A stretch of DNA of 64,000 nucleotides from Symbiodinium microadriaticum (lineage: Eukaryota > Sar > Dinophyceae > Suessiales > Symbiodiniaceae). The DNA is taken from the NCBI GenBank assembly GCA_001939145.1, contig LSRX01000663.1, positions 266,268 to 330,267 on the forward strand, read 5' to 3'. Below are positions 54,026 through 64,000 of this stretch, piece after piece. Numbering within the stretch: the first letter of the stretch is position 1; each line of letters begins with the position of its first letter. The translations under genes and the position numbers were made by a program. The notes beneath the pieces are model-generated. The model was not told the DNA's origin. It was given only the letters and a program-made list of their open reading frames with translations, and did not search any database.

Positions 54026-54910
54026 CAGGACTTATCTGATTACTGCATGTGGCACTGAAACCCGAAACCATGAACCCTGAGCCCCGAAACCGAGACCCAG
54101 AACCATGACTCTTGGTTATGGTGTGGTAGGGGTCTTATTAAATACGGACAGCTTGTGGTTATTTTAAAGAACACCTAAACTCAACGGAAGCTCGTACCGT
54201 CGCGATCCGATTCTGCTACTTGCTACTTGCGCATAGGCAGATACCCACAACGTTGAAGACCTCTGCGACAAGCCACAAGAACCGGCCCAGTAGAATCAAT
54301 GCGATGACAGCCCTACACCCTAAACCCAAAACTCTAAACCCTAAACCCTAAAACTCTAAAACCCAAAGCCCTAAAACCCTAAACCCCAAACCCTAAGCCC
54401 TAACAATGCCATGCAGCAAACCCTCAGTCCCGCAACCCTCAAACCCTCCAGTAAACCCTAAACCACTCCAGAAGCCTTACGAAAATCCTACAGTATAGCC
54501 CTATACAAACCTACCAGAAACCCCTGTAGAACTCCAAGAGAGACAGCAAATTTTTGGGGATCCGGGCCATGGCTTGGCGCGGATCCCCTGGACATACGAT
54601 GTCTCCGGGCTCTGCTGCCACTCCCTGGCTGTGAGCCGGGAACCTCATGGGACGAACTTCTACGAGGTTGTTCTAGAAAAACCTCAAGGGACGAATAGGG
54701 CTTGGGGATTTTGGAGTTTGTGGTTTAGGGCTGTGGTTTTGGGCGCTTTTCCATCCAGAGTTAGCCTCGACATCATGCGGGGCGATCGTTCCACCCGTAT
54801 GAAGACAGCAGTCTAGCTGCCCAAAAAGCCAAAACCCTAAACAACCCAACAAAAAGGCGATGACGTTGGAGTGCGATCTATTTTAGATGCCAGACTGATA
54901 GTTCTGCTAC

Positions 54911-54991
54911 GATTTCGCTTGGCGTACTTGACCCTGCCAAAATACAGAGATTGCTGTAGTCACGAAGGGCTGGCAGATGCAGTTGTTCGGG
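54911..54991 (-). CDS. Candidate exon (LPALRDYSNLCILAGSS)
   Basis: 27 codons after GACTCAG, ending ATC|GTAGCAG, phase 0/0. It reads PEQLHLPALRDYSNLCILAG, then SSTPSEI. Same phase class as 52667, so the two could be exons of one gene. Unrecognised. Confidence 0.4.
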
Positions 54992-55079
54992 CTGAGTCGG
55001 TCATGTGGCTCGATGCGGTCCCCACGTAAAAGGGGCTCGTGGTTGTGTACTGTGGGCAAACACAACGAGAAAAGACTCC

Positions 55080-55170
55080 TCATCAACAGTACCACCACCA
55101 TCACTATCAGATTCATTATCAGCGTCATCATCATCAGCATCATCATCATGATCATCAGCATCAGCATCAG

Positions 55171-55209
<39 letters not shown>

Positions 55210-55305
55210 GATCATCGTTCTCTTCAGCACCCTTCACATCATCAGCATGGCCATCAATAGAGCGGCAACAACAGCATCTATGCCACCATCATCATCATCA
55301 TCACC
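55080..55305. repeat. (CAT)n tract
   Basis: Near-pure CAT/CAG triplets; would read as poly-His, poly-Ile or poly-Asp depending on frame. A shorter (GAT)n lies at 25598-25643. Confidence 0.95.
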
Positions 55306-55863
55306 CTAAAATAATCCTAAGAAGCACATAAACCCTAAACGATCATCACCTTAAGCCCTAACCCTACGAGCTCTAATGCAAGGGCTGCGATCTGCGGCTA
55401 TATCACAGTATAGTTCTGCAGGGACTTCCACCCGAAACCTAAGCCCTAAGCCAATAAAAGCCTAACGCCTAAACTCTATAAGCCGTAAGCCCTAAACCGT
55501 TTACAACCTTTGAAGCCGTAATTGGAATAAGCCCTGGACCCAATAGACCTAAAACCGATAAACCCGGAACCCTGTAAACCCCAAACCCATAAACCAACTG
55601 GACTCTGCGACGCTAAGCTTAAGCTCAGAACTTATGCTGAATCCTGCCGCCGGACTCATCGCGACCTCGCCCCGTACTCAAAACCAACACCCAAACATGA
55701 AAAGTTGAAGGGTTCTTGCAAGGGTTACACAAAGGTTTCTATATAAGCATTCTAGGACCCTAGGACTTCTGGGAAGGTTCTCCAAATATGGCACACCCTA
55801 AACCCTGTAGCTAGCAACCTGCAGGTCCAAAAAAAGCGCCGAGCCCCTCCTGCCGGGACTTTC

Positions 55864-55943
55864 CCCTAACCCCCCAGGTACCTGCTATATAGGGTACCAG
55901 AGCCCCTTGGGGCCCTATATAGTAGGTACCTGGAGGGTTAGGG
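55864..55943. mobile_element. Family F inverted-repeat element
   Basis: 80 bp copy, GGGCCCTATATAGTAGGTACC right arm identical to 23847. Confidence 0.85.
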
Positions 55944-56920
55944 TTCAGTCGCTCTACACAGCCGCGGATAGCAAGCGTAAGGTAGCAACCAGACGGTGGG
56001 GCTTAGGGTTTGGGGCTTACCTGGACCCTGAAGAACCTACTTTTTTAGGGTTCCTCATTATGATTTCTTTATATAAGTCCTGAAAAAGGTAGGTTATTTA
56101 GGGTTTGGGGCTTAGGAGTTAGGGTGTTGGATGTGGGTAGCTCTCTAAATTGGGGTCCCCTTTTAGGTCCCAAGATGGCACGGCACCCTTATAAAAAGGA
56201 CCCCCCAAAAGGGATCCGAATCGTAGCGTTTAGGGTTTGGGGAACCATCCTTCCAAGTTGTGAGGCTCAAGCTGTTGGAACACGGAATCAGCCCAAGCGA
56301 CTTTTAGGGTTTAGTTTAGGGTTTGCGAGTCGTTGGCTATATCACTATCACTGGAATCACGGTACAGTTTTTGATTTTGCCTGGACCCTATGAGCCTGAA
56401 GCCCTAAACCCCGTCAGGTTTGGCGTAGCTTTTTGCCTTGCGGCCCATGCAACTGGTCTCGGCGGCAATTTTTGCGGCCCCAGGTGAGATGGACGATGCA
56501 TCGGGAGAGGCACCATGCAATATAGCTGCCTTAGTAACTAGAATACGATTTGTGGGATATGTAAAACATGTAGTCACAAAAGCAGGCTCAGGGACTGCCA
56601 GGGAATAGTGTTTTAGCTACTCGGGCTTCTACATTAGGGACAATCATTAGGGTGTACGGTAAGTTGCGGGACTACACAGTTGAGATGTAGGTGCTCGTGC
56701 CCTTGCAGCGCCCAAGACTAAACAGACCAAGCGGATATGCACATGCATTGCGAGTACTGCACCCGCAGGAAAGTTCCCTAAGCCCTACACCCTAAGGTTC
56801 TGGCAGGGTGTCGAAACGGTAAGTGTTGCTCCAAAGGAAACTGGCGTCTTGGCTTCAGAGTTTTGGGGGGTTTGAACCTGCGAACCCCTCTACACCAAAA
56901 CCCAAAGTAGTGTGTTCGAC

Positions 56921-57009
56921 ACTATATATCTATATATCTATATCTATGTATATATATATATATATATGTGTATATCTATATATATATATATATACATACA
57001 CATAAATAT

Positions 57010-57052
<43 letters not shown>
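56921..57052. repeat. (TA)n / TATC microsatellite
   Basis: AT dinucleotide tract; others at 34137-34155, 58374-58396 and 61199-61268. A (CATA)/(CATG) tract is at 58280-58355. Confidence 0.95.
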
Positions 57053-57980
57053 TTTAATCTAGTATAGCTAGTATAGCATAGTATGTTGCAGGATCTTACA
57101 ATATGTTGTCGAGTCGCCAAACGACCTGCCAGAACCTTCCGAACAGAGTCTGGCCTATCTACGTGCTTCCAGAGGAGGAATGTCATCGTCGTCCTCCTCG
57201 TCTGTGCACTCAGCAGTGTTTCGCTCCAGGCTTTAGGGTTTAGGGTTAGGTGCCCAATAAATAGAGCCCTGCCATCCTCTGCCTAGAACTCGGCAATCGC
57301 GCCCAAATCTTCAAGTCTTCGGCTTTGCATTACGTGCATTTCCCACGGCCTTGCTCTGTGCGAATCTAGTACATCACCCAAACCCAAAACCCTGAACTCC
57401 GTTAGCCCCCAAGAGCTCGACACTTGAATTGAACCACCCACCCTATCCTCTAAATTCGAGTCGCTATAGCATCGCAGAACAGAATCCTAAGATGGCAGCC
57501 GAATCGCCCGGAATTTTTATCATGAAAGCTTCAAACCTGAGCCCAAAACTCTGAACCGACACCCATCACCACAGGATCAGGTGTGGGGGACCTTTGGGGG
57601 TGTAGGGTTTAGGGTCTAGGGCCCGGACTGACTTTTGGGGGTGTAGGGTTTAGGGCCCTAAACCCTAAACCCCCCGCGGCGGCGCGCAACCCGGCAGTGG
57701 CACCCCCTGCTGTCCANTAGGTATGTGCCCCTAAACCCTAAACCCTATACCGGTTGGGGTTTAGGGTTTAGGGTTTTATTTTTATAAGGGTTCTATAATA
57801 TAGGGGGCTTTGATAACTAGAATAAGGGTTTGGGGCCAATTATAGTATTGTTACAATAAGGAGCCCCCGAAATAGTATTGGTAATTGCTCAGGCCCCTAT
57901 ATTGGCAAGTGCCGGATTGCTTCAGCTTTGTCATCTTCACAATCTCCCCCAGAACCTGCCAGCATGTGGGGCGCGCCGAC

Positions 57981-58052
57981 CCTGTGACGGCCTCCCGCTC
58001 GAGGCGACGAGAGCAGATGCATCGGCAAGCTTCTGGAGCTCGCGGAGGAGGT
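57981..58052 (-). CDS. Candidate exon (LLRELQKLADASALVASS)
   Basis: Two bases, 23 codons, one base; acceptor GTTGGCAG, donor G|GTCGGC. It reads LLRELQKLADASALVASS then GRPSQ, a clear amphipathic helix. Two other frames are open over the same bases. Unrecognised. Confidence 0.4.
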
Positions 58053-60021
58053 CTGCCAACAATCACGACCATCAGCAATATAGTAGAAGTAAGCACAGTA
58101 AGCATCGGAAGTCAGATCAAGACTAGCAGCAGCAGCCTTGTCGCTACGAGTTGCAAGCAAGAGCAGCAGGAAGTAGCCATATCACGCTGAGCTACAATCG
58201 TAGCAGCAGGAAGACATCACAACGAATGGCTCATAACATTCATTCTCTCCAGGATCATCGTTGTCATCATACAAATACATTTATACATGCATATGCATTG
58301 CACATACATACATGCATGCATGCATGCATGCATACACACATACATACATACATGACAGACAAGCAGACATATGTGTGCATATATATATATATATACACAT
58401 AGAGTATGTATACATGCACCGTAATCCGAAAATACCCATAAACACATTGTCCAAAATTGTAATATGCAGCTATCATCACCACCACAGCCACTTGCCTAAA
58501 CCTCTAGGATGTAAGGCCTTGCCACTTGAGGGTTCAGTGTCGGAGGATCTAAGGCAAGCGGAGAGGCTTCAGGCATTATCGGCTCCTACACTCTGAAGCC
58601 AGCTCAAACCCCAAAAATCCAGAAGACTAGTCCTAAGTCTTGAATGCAGATCCCCATGTCCATACCCCTGAACCCTAAACCCCTAACGTCCAACACCCTG
58701 ACCTTACACCCCCCAAAAACCGACAACCCTCAACCCCAAACCGTGACCCTTCAACCCCAAGTCCTCAAACCCGTTAGCTGCCGTCCTCCGCTGTGCCCGC
58801 GGCCACATGATTGGCGCGCGTGGTCTTCACCTCCTTCAGGAGCGACTCCTCGGAGCAGGGTTTTGAGTTCGGGTTTAGGGCTTTAGGGTGTAGGGGCTTG
58901 GGGGTTTAGGGTTTAGGGGTTTGGGGGTTTACGGTTTAGGGGTTTAGGGGTTTAGGGTTTGGGATTTAGGATCTGGGGTTTCCCTTATATTATACCCCGT
59001 GTAGCAGGTCTTCCTGGTAAACCCTGTTAACAGTAAGCCTTCACGTACATATCAACACCCTAGTGTTTTCGGGATTTGGGGTTTGAGCGTGTATCGTTAG
59101 TCTTGGCGGGTTTGGGAGGGGGAATATTGGGGCCTTCATCCTTTGACAAGGGCTTCGGGACCCTTGAATACTGTGCTTATGTAGAGATGGTACGGCGGCA
59201 TTCTCACTAGTTATTCAGACCCCTACATAACAAAGACCTCAAGGGGGGATTATTACCGAATGCTCAAAGATTGCTTTTGACGAAGTTTTCAGAGCAACAA
59301 ATATGAAATCTCCCCCTAAATGCACAAGAACATGGCAGTGAGTTCCGTGCCGGCTTCTTTGGCGCCACCCGACGAGGATCTTGGTAGATGCCTCACGGAA
59401 AGGCTTTGCGGCTTGGGGTTTTAGGGCCATACTGCGCTGGGTTTTAACACTTGGGGCTTACCTTTTGCGGACAAGTTGGGGCTTCCGGGACCTGTGTTGG
59501 GTTAAGGGGTTTGGGCGTTCAAGTTATGAGTTGGACGGTCTGAGCCCTCACCCCGAAAAGGTTCACTCTAATTTAATTATATTGAGAGTCACCAAATCCA
59601 AACCCAGTAAAACCGAGGTTACCTATTCACCATTGTACAGCCACTGAGACGTAGGGTTTGAATAAAGGTGTTAGGAGTGTGGTGCGTTTCCAGCATACCT
59701 CGCGATAGAAAGCCACCTCAAAAAACCAAAGAAAACTATAGCCGTAGCCCCCTGGGTGCTGCCGTTACACCATATTCTGCTCATGTGGACGTCCGTTGCC
59801 CTATAAACCCATAACCCTAAGCCCTACCAACGGAAAAGTGCTACACCTTGGGGTCTGGGCTGCTCCATGGACCAAACCGCGATGACACATGGAATCTGTG
59901 AGCACAGGAAAGTCCTGGAAGGCAAACCCCACTCTCGGCCCGAAAATGCAGGTTTGCATAACCCCCATTCTCGGCCCAAGAATGGGGACTAGAGCCAGCC
60001 ACGCACAACCCGGTTTAGGGT

Positions 60022-60222
60022 TTAGGGTTTAGGGTGAGTCACAAACCGGAGGGAAAAAGACCCAATTCTTGAACTTCTGCGTCGCGACATTTGGCTTGGT
60101 GCGAGGGCGCTTGGAGCTGGCTGTCCTTGCTGGACATCGTCCACCGCCTTCGCCTCTTGGATCGGTGGCGTGGTCTCGCTGTCGCAAGAGACCCGATCAA
60201 AAACCAGGAACAGCTCTGCCAT
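60022..60222 (-). CDS. Possible first exon with start codon
   Basis: ATG at 60222 in an ideal context (ACAGCCATGGC) opens a frame of 66 codons that begins MAELFLVFDRVSCDSE and becomes Ser/Arg rich (QMSRRRSSRIGS) before running into TTTAGGG repeat. The true donor is probably one of several GTs before 60040. It may be the 5' end of the gene whose exons follow below 58 kb. A plus-strand frame is open here too. Confidence 0.3.
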   Translation of the reverse strand: MAELFLVFDRVSCDSETTPPIQEAKAVDDVQQGQPAPSALAPSQMSRRRSSRIGSFSLRFVTHPKP

Positions 60223-62276
60223 GGCTGTGACGAGGAGACGGAGAAGCTAGGTGAAGCAGGTGAATCAAAACTCTAGCTGGGCTGGAAAATGCACTTGTCG
60301 CGAACATCAAAGCAACATTGCAGCCTGGACTGGTCTCGCCCTTAAAAGGATTTGGAAGGCTGAACTGCTTCTAAGCACGCCGCAGCAGAAGTCTTTCTAT
60401 GACTTCCGAATTACACAACCTGCCTCGAACTCGCGTCCTTAACACCGGGGCGCTAGTTGCGATATTTCGATGGCCAGAAAAGCACAGGGCTACCATCTGC
60501 TATGCTTAACGTCTTAGGCTTCACACCTAAACCCTAAACCCTGAGCCTGAACCCTAAACCCTAAACCCCAAACCCTAACCTTAAGCCTTAAGCCAGGCTC
60601 CCGGACCTTGAACCCTAAACCCGAGCTAGAGCAGTCCATACCTCACGACGGGTGCGGGCACCTAGCGGACCTAGCCCAGCGCTAAACTAGGGCTTGGTGG
60701 TATATTTTATCTATACAGGAATACTCTTGCTAACTAGATATACCCCTAAATTTTGCAGGAGTTAGGGGTTTAGGGACGTACCCCCCCCAAAATTAAAGCT
60801 AAACCCTAAACCCTAAATTCAAAACCCAATTCGAATTGAATTGTTCAGGCCCCTGTAGTTCAGAGTTCTTACACAACAGTAAGAAGCCTTTGATGGAGAC
60901 CGTCTTCGCTGTGCCGTCCTCGGAGCTCTTGCCTGGTCTTTTGGTGCTTTTAACCAACCCCTGTTTCCTAAACACTAAACCCTTTAAACCACAAACCCTG
61001 AACTCAAAACCCTGAACCCTAAAGCTTAAACCCCTAAACCCTCATGGCTGGGGGCTTGAGGGTCGGAGGGTTCTTGTGTTTACGAGGATTTGTTCTCTAG
61101 GACAGTAATGCTCTTGGTGCTCTAGGTCGAAGGCATAGGAATTCTCCTAAACCCAAAACAAGCCCTAAAGTTGACAGATACACAATCTAGTATACTACGC
61201 TTATATGTATATATATATATATATGTATATCTATATATATATATATATTTATTTATATTTATATATACACACCATTTTAATCTAGTTCTTTTAGGGTAAA
61301 GTCGAAGGCTTCGACGGTTGAAGGATTGAAGGCTTAGGGCTGAGGTTTGGTTGTAAGCCTCTGGAGTCAAGGTTTAAACTTTTAGGCCCTAAGTCGTTTA
61401 ACGGGGTGGAGCGTTTAGGGGGTCGATGCTTGAAGGCTTCAGAGTGAAAGGTTTACGTTAACCTACCAAAAACCTACGTTTTTGTAGGTTCTGATTATAA
61501 AGCCTGATAGGAAGTTTATAGGGAGGCACACAACAAGTAGGTTCTGGTAGGCTAAGGTAGGGCCTACTTCGACTTTCGAGGCTTCGGCGTTGCTGGTGGA
61601 GATACGCGGGTCCAGGCTTAGGGTTCGGCGTCTATAGCTTAGGCTTTTCGAGGAGCTTTGGCCAAAGGCTTTGGGTTAGCGTAAACCCTAAACCCTTGTA
61701 ACCCCTACTCCCTAAAACCTAAACTCCTAAACCCCAATCTGAGTCTCATACCAGCAGCTTCTGCTAGGTATGTGCCCCTAAACCCTAAACCCTATACCGG
61801 TCGTGTTGATGTTGGTGATCACCCCTGGCAGAAGAGTTTGGGATCTTGGGGGGAAATGAGGGTTTGGAAGTTGGGGCCTCAATAATGTATAGGTTCCTTA
61901 ATAATTAGAAGAGGTTTTGGGCTCCTTCATAGTATAGTTAAAATATGTAATAAGGGTTCCAATGGCATAAGATTGGTAATTATTGAGGCTTCTATATGAA
62001 CTGCACCTGCTAGGCTCTGCGATGCGCATTGAGGCGAAGACCGGCCAGGTAGCCCCCTCGACCTGCCCTTGCAGGTGTTGGCTCCTGGAAACACTGGGTT
62101 CTTGCTAAGGAACTCTGTTACCACATTCAGTGGGAAGCGCTTGACTGAGATGCTGCACTTCCCTACTGCGGTAACAGCAGAAACTGACTGAGCAAGAATC
62201 CGGTATGACGTGGATGCTCGAGCCGCTTGAGGTGGGCAGAAAGGCAGTTACTGATGCAGAAGCATTACTTCAGGAC

Positions 62277-62341
62277 TTCCTTCTAGAAAGGCCCCTCTTC
62301 TCACGATTCCATGCTGGATAAGTCATGGTAGCGACTACTCC
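62277..62341 (-). CDS. Candidate exon (GVVATMTYPAWNREKRG)
   Basis: Begins GGGAACAG|GGAGTA, where the element end supplies the acceptor. 21 codons GVVATMTYPAWNREKRG.. and two bases to donor GTCCTG. Joined to 62462 it reads TQGTPNPGVVATMTYPAW. Confidence 0.4.
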
Positions 62342-62346
62342 CTGTT

Positions 62347-62454
62347 CCCAGAGAGCCCGAGACCCCTAAATGAAGGAATATACCTTAAATCATGTATTAA
62401 AACCCCTACAATTTTAGGTATACTTCTTAATTAAGGGGTATTCGGCTCTCTGGG
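62347..62454. mobile_element. Family A element forming most of a predicted intron
   Basis: 108 bp flanked by TT/TT; lies between candidate exons at 62341 and 62462. Confidence 0.85.
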
Positions 62455-62461
62455 TTCTGAC

Positions 62462-62506
62462 GGGGTTCGGAGTGCCCTGGGTACTAACAGACGGCGCCAG
62501 CAAAGC
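62462..62506 (-). CDS. Candidate exon (ALLAPSVSTQGTPNP)
   Basis: 15 codons between CCCAG and donor CCC|GTCAG, eight bases from an inverted-repeat element. In phase 0 with the segment on the other side of the element. Unrecognised. Confidence 0.4.
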
Positions 62507-62893
62507 CTGGGCCTGAGGCTCCAGGTTCGGTTTCGGGGCTTTTGCCAAACCCAACAGTCGCTAAGGTCCAGGGTGGCGATACCATCCAGACGGTGTAGGG
62601 TTTAGGGGCTTAGGGTTTAGGGTTTATATAGGGGTTTCGGGGTTTAGGGTTTAGATCACGAAACCAGAAATCACAAGCCATAAATCCCAAGGCCGAAGGC
62701 AAAACAGTCAAACAAGAACGCCTAGGTTAAACTGGGAGGAGATGTACGCAGGAGCAAAGAGAATTAAAGGGCTCTAGGGCCCTAAAACCTAAACAAGTCG
62801 GAAAACTATACCGTTGAGGCCTTCCAGCCCAGGGCCTTGGCTCTACACCGAAGCACCGCAAGAACTCCCACAACCTGAAACGGAAGCCCAGAT

Positions 62894-62989
62894 GAGTAGT
62901 TTTCTAAATTAGGGCCCCCTAAACTTTTTATAAGGGTGCCGCACTATTCTGGGGACCTAAAAAGGAGCCCGAATTCAGAGAACTACCCA
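62894..62989. mobile_element. Family B inverted-repeat element
   Basis: About 96 bp, GAGTAGTTTTCTAAATT to TTCAGAGAACTACCC. Confidence 0.8.
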
Positions 62990-63377
62990 CAGGTCCATAT
63001 AGGGCCTTTGAAACAGCAGCCTACGATCGGCCCCTTGCCATGGTTCCTGTCGATGCCGAAACCCTGCATTGAATAAACTCGTGACCCAAAACCTCAACCT
63101 CTTGAGGCAAATTTCTAAACTCCTAACTCGAAGCCCTAAAGCCTAAACCCTAAAAGCCTAAACCCTAAACCCTACAACCCCAAACCCTGAAACCCTAAAC
63201 CCTAAACCCTACAACCCCAAACCCTGAAACCCTAAACCCCCAAAACCTAAACCCCTAAACCTCTTCTTATTCAAACACCCCTTATACCAACCCAAAATAC
63301 CACCCTGACAACAGCGGGTGTGGGGGTTGTAAAACTGCAAGGTCCGGTGTGCAATGAGCAATTCGAAGACATCGATA

Positions 63378-63479
63378 TGGGTGGTTTTCTAAATTCGGGT
63401 CCCTTTTGGGGTCCTTTTTACAAGGGTGCCGTACTATATTGGGGACCTAAAAACGGACCCTAGTTAAGAGAACTACCCA
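63378..63479. mobile_element. Family B inverted-repeat element
   Basis: About 102 bp, TGGGTGGTTTTCTAAATT to GTTAAGAGAACTACCCA. Confidence 0.8.
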
Positions 63480-63585
63480 TGAAAAGTCAAGGCGAAAATC
63501 CCGACACCGACGCTGCAGTCAGGGCTTAGGGCCTGTAGGGTCGAAGGTTTCAGTCCCAAGTACAAGAACTTCCGAGCTACATGAA

Positions 63586-63794
63586 CCCAGAGAGCCCAAT
63601 ACCCCTCAAGTCAGGATTATACCTTAAATCATCATATCAAGGCCCCTATAATTTATGGTATATTCCTTATATAATTAAGGGGTATTGGGCTCGCTGAGAA
63701 GCCCCTAATGGAGGAATATACTTTAAATCATAATATTAATTAAGGCCCCTATAATTTCAGGTACATTCCTTAAGGGGTATTGGGCTCGCTGAGA
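63586..63794. mobile_element. Two adjacent Family A copies
   Basis: First copy 63586-63698 (end altered to GGGCTCGCTGAG), immediately followed by a second, 5'-truncated copy to 63794 that has the same altered GCTCGCTGAG end. The shared variant end suggests local duplication rather than two insertions. Confidence 0.8.
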
Positions 63795-63894
63795 GCTCCT
63801 GATCCCTCCACACCGCTAAACCCAAGGAGCCGCGGGGAGTGGTGTCTTTGGAGCTTTCCGCCGGCGGCGAGGACCGTATCAGGGGCCTCAATAA

Positions 63895-63994
63895 ATAGCC
63901 CCTAAACCCTAAACCGTAAACCGTAAACCCTAAACCCTAAACCCTAAACCCTAAACCCTAAACCTTAAACCCTAAACCTTAAACCCTAAACCCT
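63895..63994. repeat. CCCTAAA cluster at the window edge
   Basis: The most regular run in the window (about 13 units, few variants). Its orientation is that of a left chromosome end, so it is not the end of this sequence. Confidence 0.85.
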
Positions 63995-64000
63995 ACCCGA

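Noticed and set aside
55001..55260. Poly-His, poly-Ile and poly-Asp frames
   Set aside because: All are readings of a CAT triplet microsatellite.
60380..60470. tRNA-like stretch (CTCGAACTCGCGTCCTTAAC)
   Set aside because: Reminiscent of the complement of a T-arm region, but the stems do not pair and no full cloverleaf can be drawn.
63895..64000. A chromosome end at the right edge
   Set aside because: A right-hand telomere would read TTTAGGG on this strand; here it is CCCTAAA, and equally regular clusters occur throughout the interior.

Overview
Nuclear DNA of an intron-rich eukaryote; nothing in it is prokaryotic. The background is made of thousands of intact and decayed TTTAGGG/CCCTAAA heptamers, the plant, green-algal and alveolate type of telomere repeat. 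They lie in both orientations through the whole window, so they are dispersed and do not mark a chromosome end. Short inverted-repeat elements of at least ten families (about 70-180 bp, MITE-like) are sown through this background, together with microsatellites and triplet-rich tracts. Long open frames are no guide here. Real coding sequence, where I can see it, is cut into exons of about 20-155 bases. A green alga (prasinophyte type), dinoflagellate or chromerid would fit; I cannot decide between them from sequence alone.

The best-supported gene runs on the minus strand from about 27.55 kb down to at least 5.87 kb and probably 4.4 kb. Its exons, read in order, follow the SAPS-domain family, the regulatory subunits of Sit4/PP6-type protein phosphatases. 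In order there is an FWK start region, [94 protein letters not shown], then the C-terminal half ([38 protein letters not shown]...LHAELP). Most junctions have GT and AG at the expected places and compatible phase. I mark the ones that do not. The exons were found by eye and no search or RNA evidence was available.

Layout. 0.3-4.9 kb: more minus-strand exon-like segments, either the C-terminal part of the same gene or the next gene. 4.4-27.6 kb: the SAPS gene, with introns of up to about 4 kb that hold the telomere-like tracts, MITEs and a 250-bp microsatellite. 28-64 kb: a second set of minus-strand exon-like segments (30.5, 34.5, 35.9, 50.7, 52.7, 55.0, 58.0, 60.1 and 62.4 kb) of unrecognised function, in a sea of heptamer repeats and elements.

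The most interesting observation is that one element family (ends CCCAGAGAGCCC...GGGCTCTCTGGG, about 105-115 bp, 15 or more copies) sits between exon-like segments at several loci. There the whole predicted intron is little more than the element, with a GT 3-18 bases before it and an AG 3-27 bases after it. That is the architecture of introners, MITE-like elements that create introns. A single N is at about 57717.
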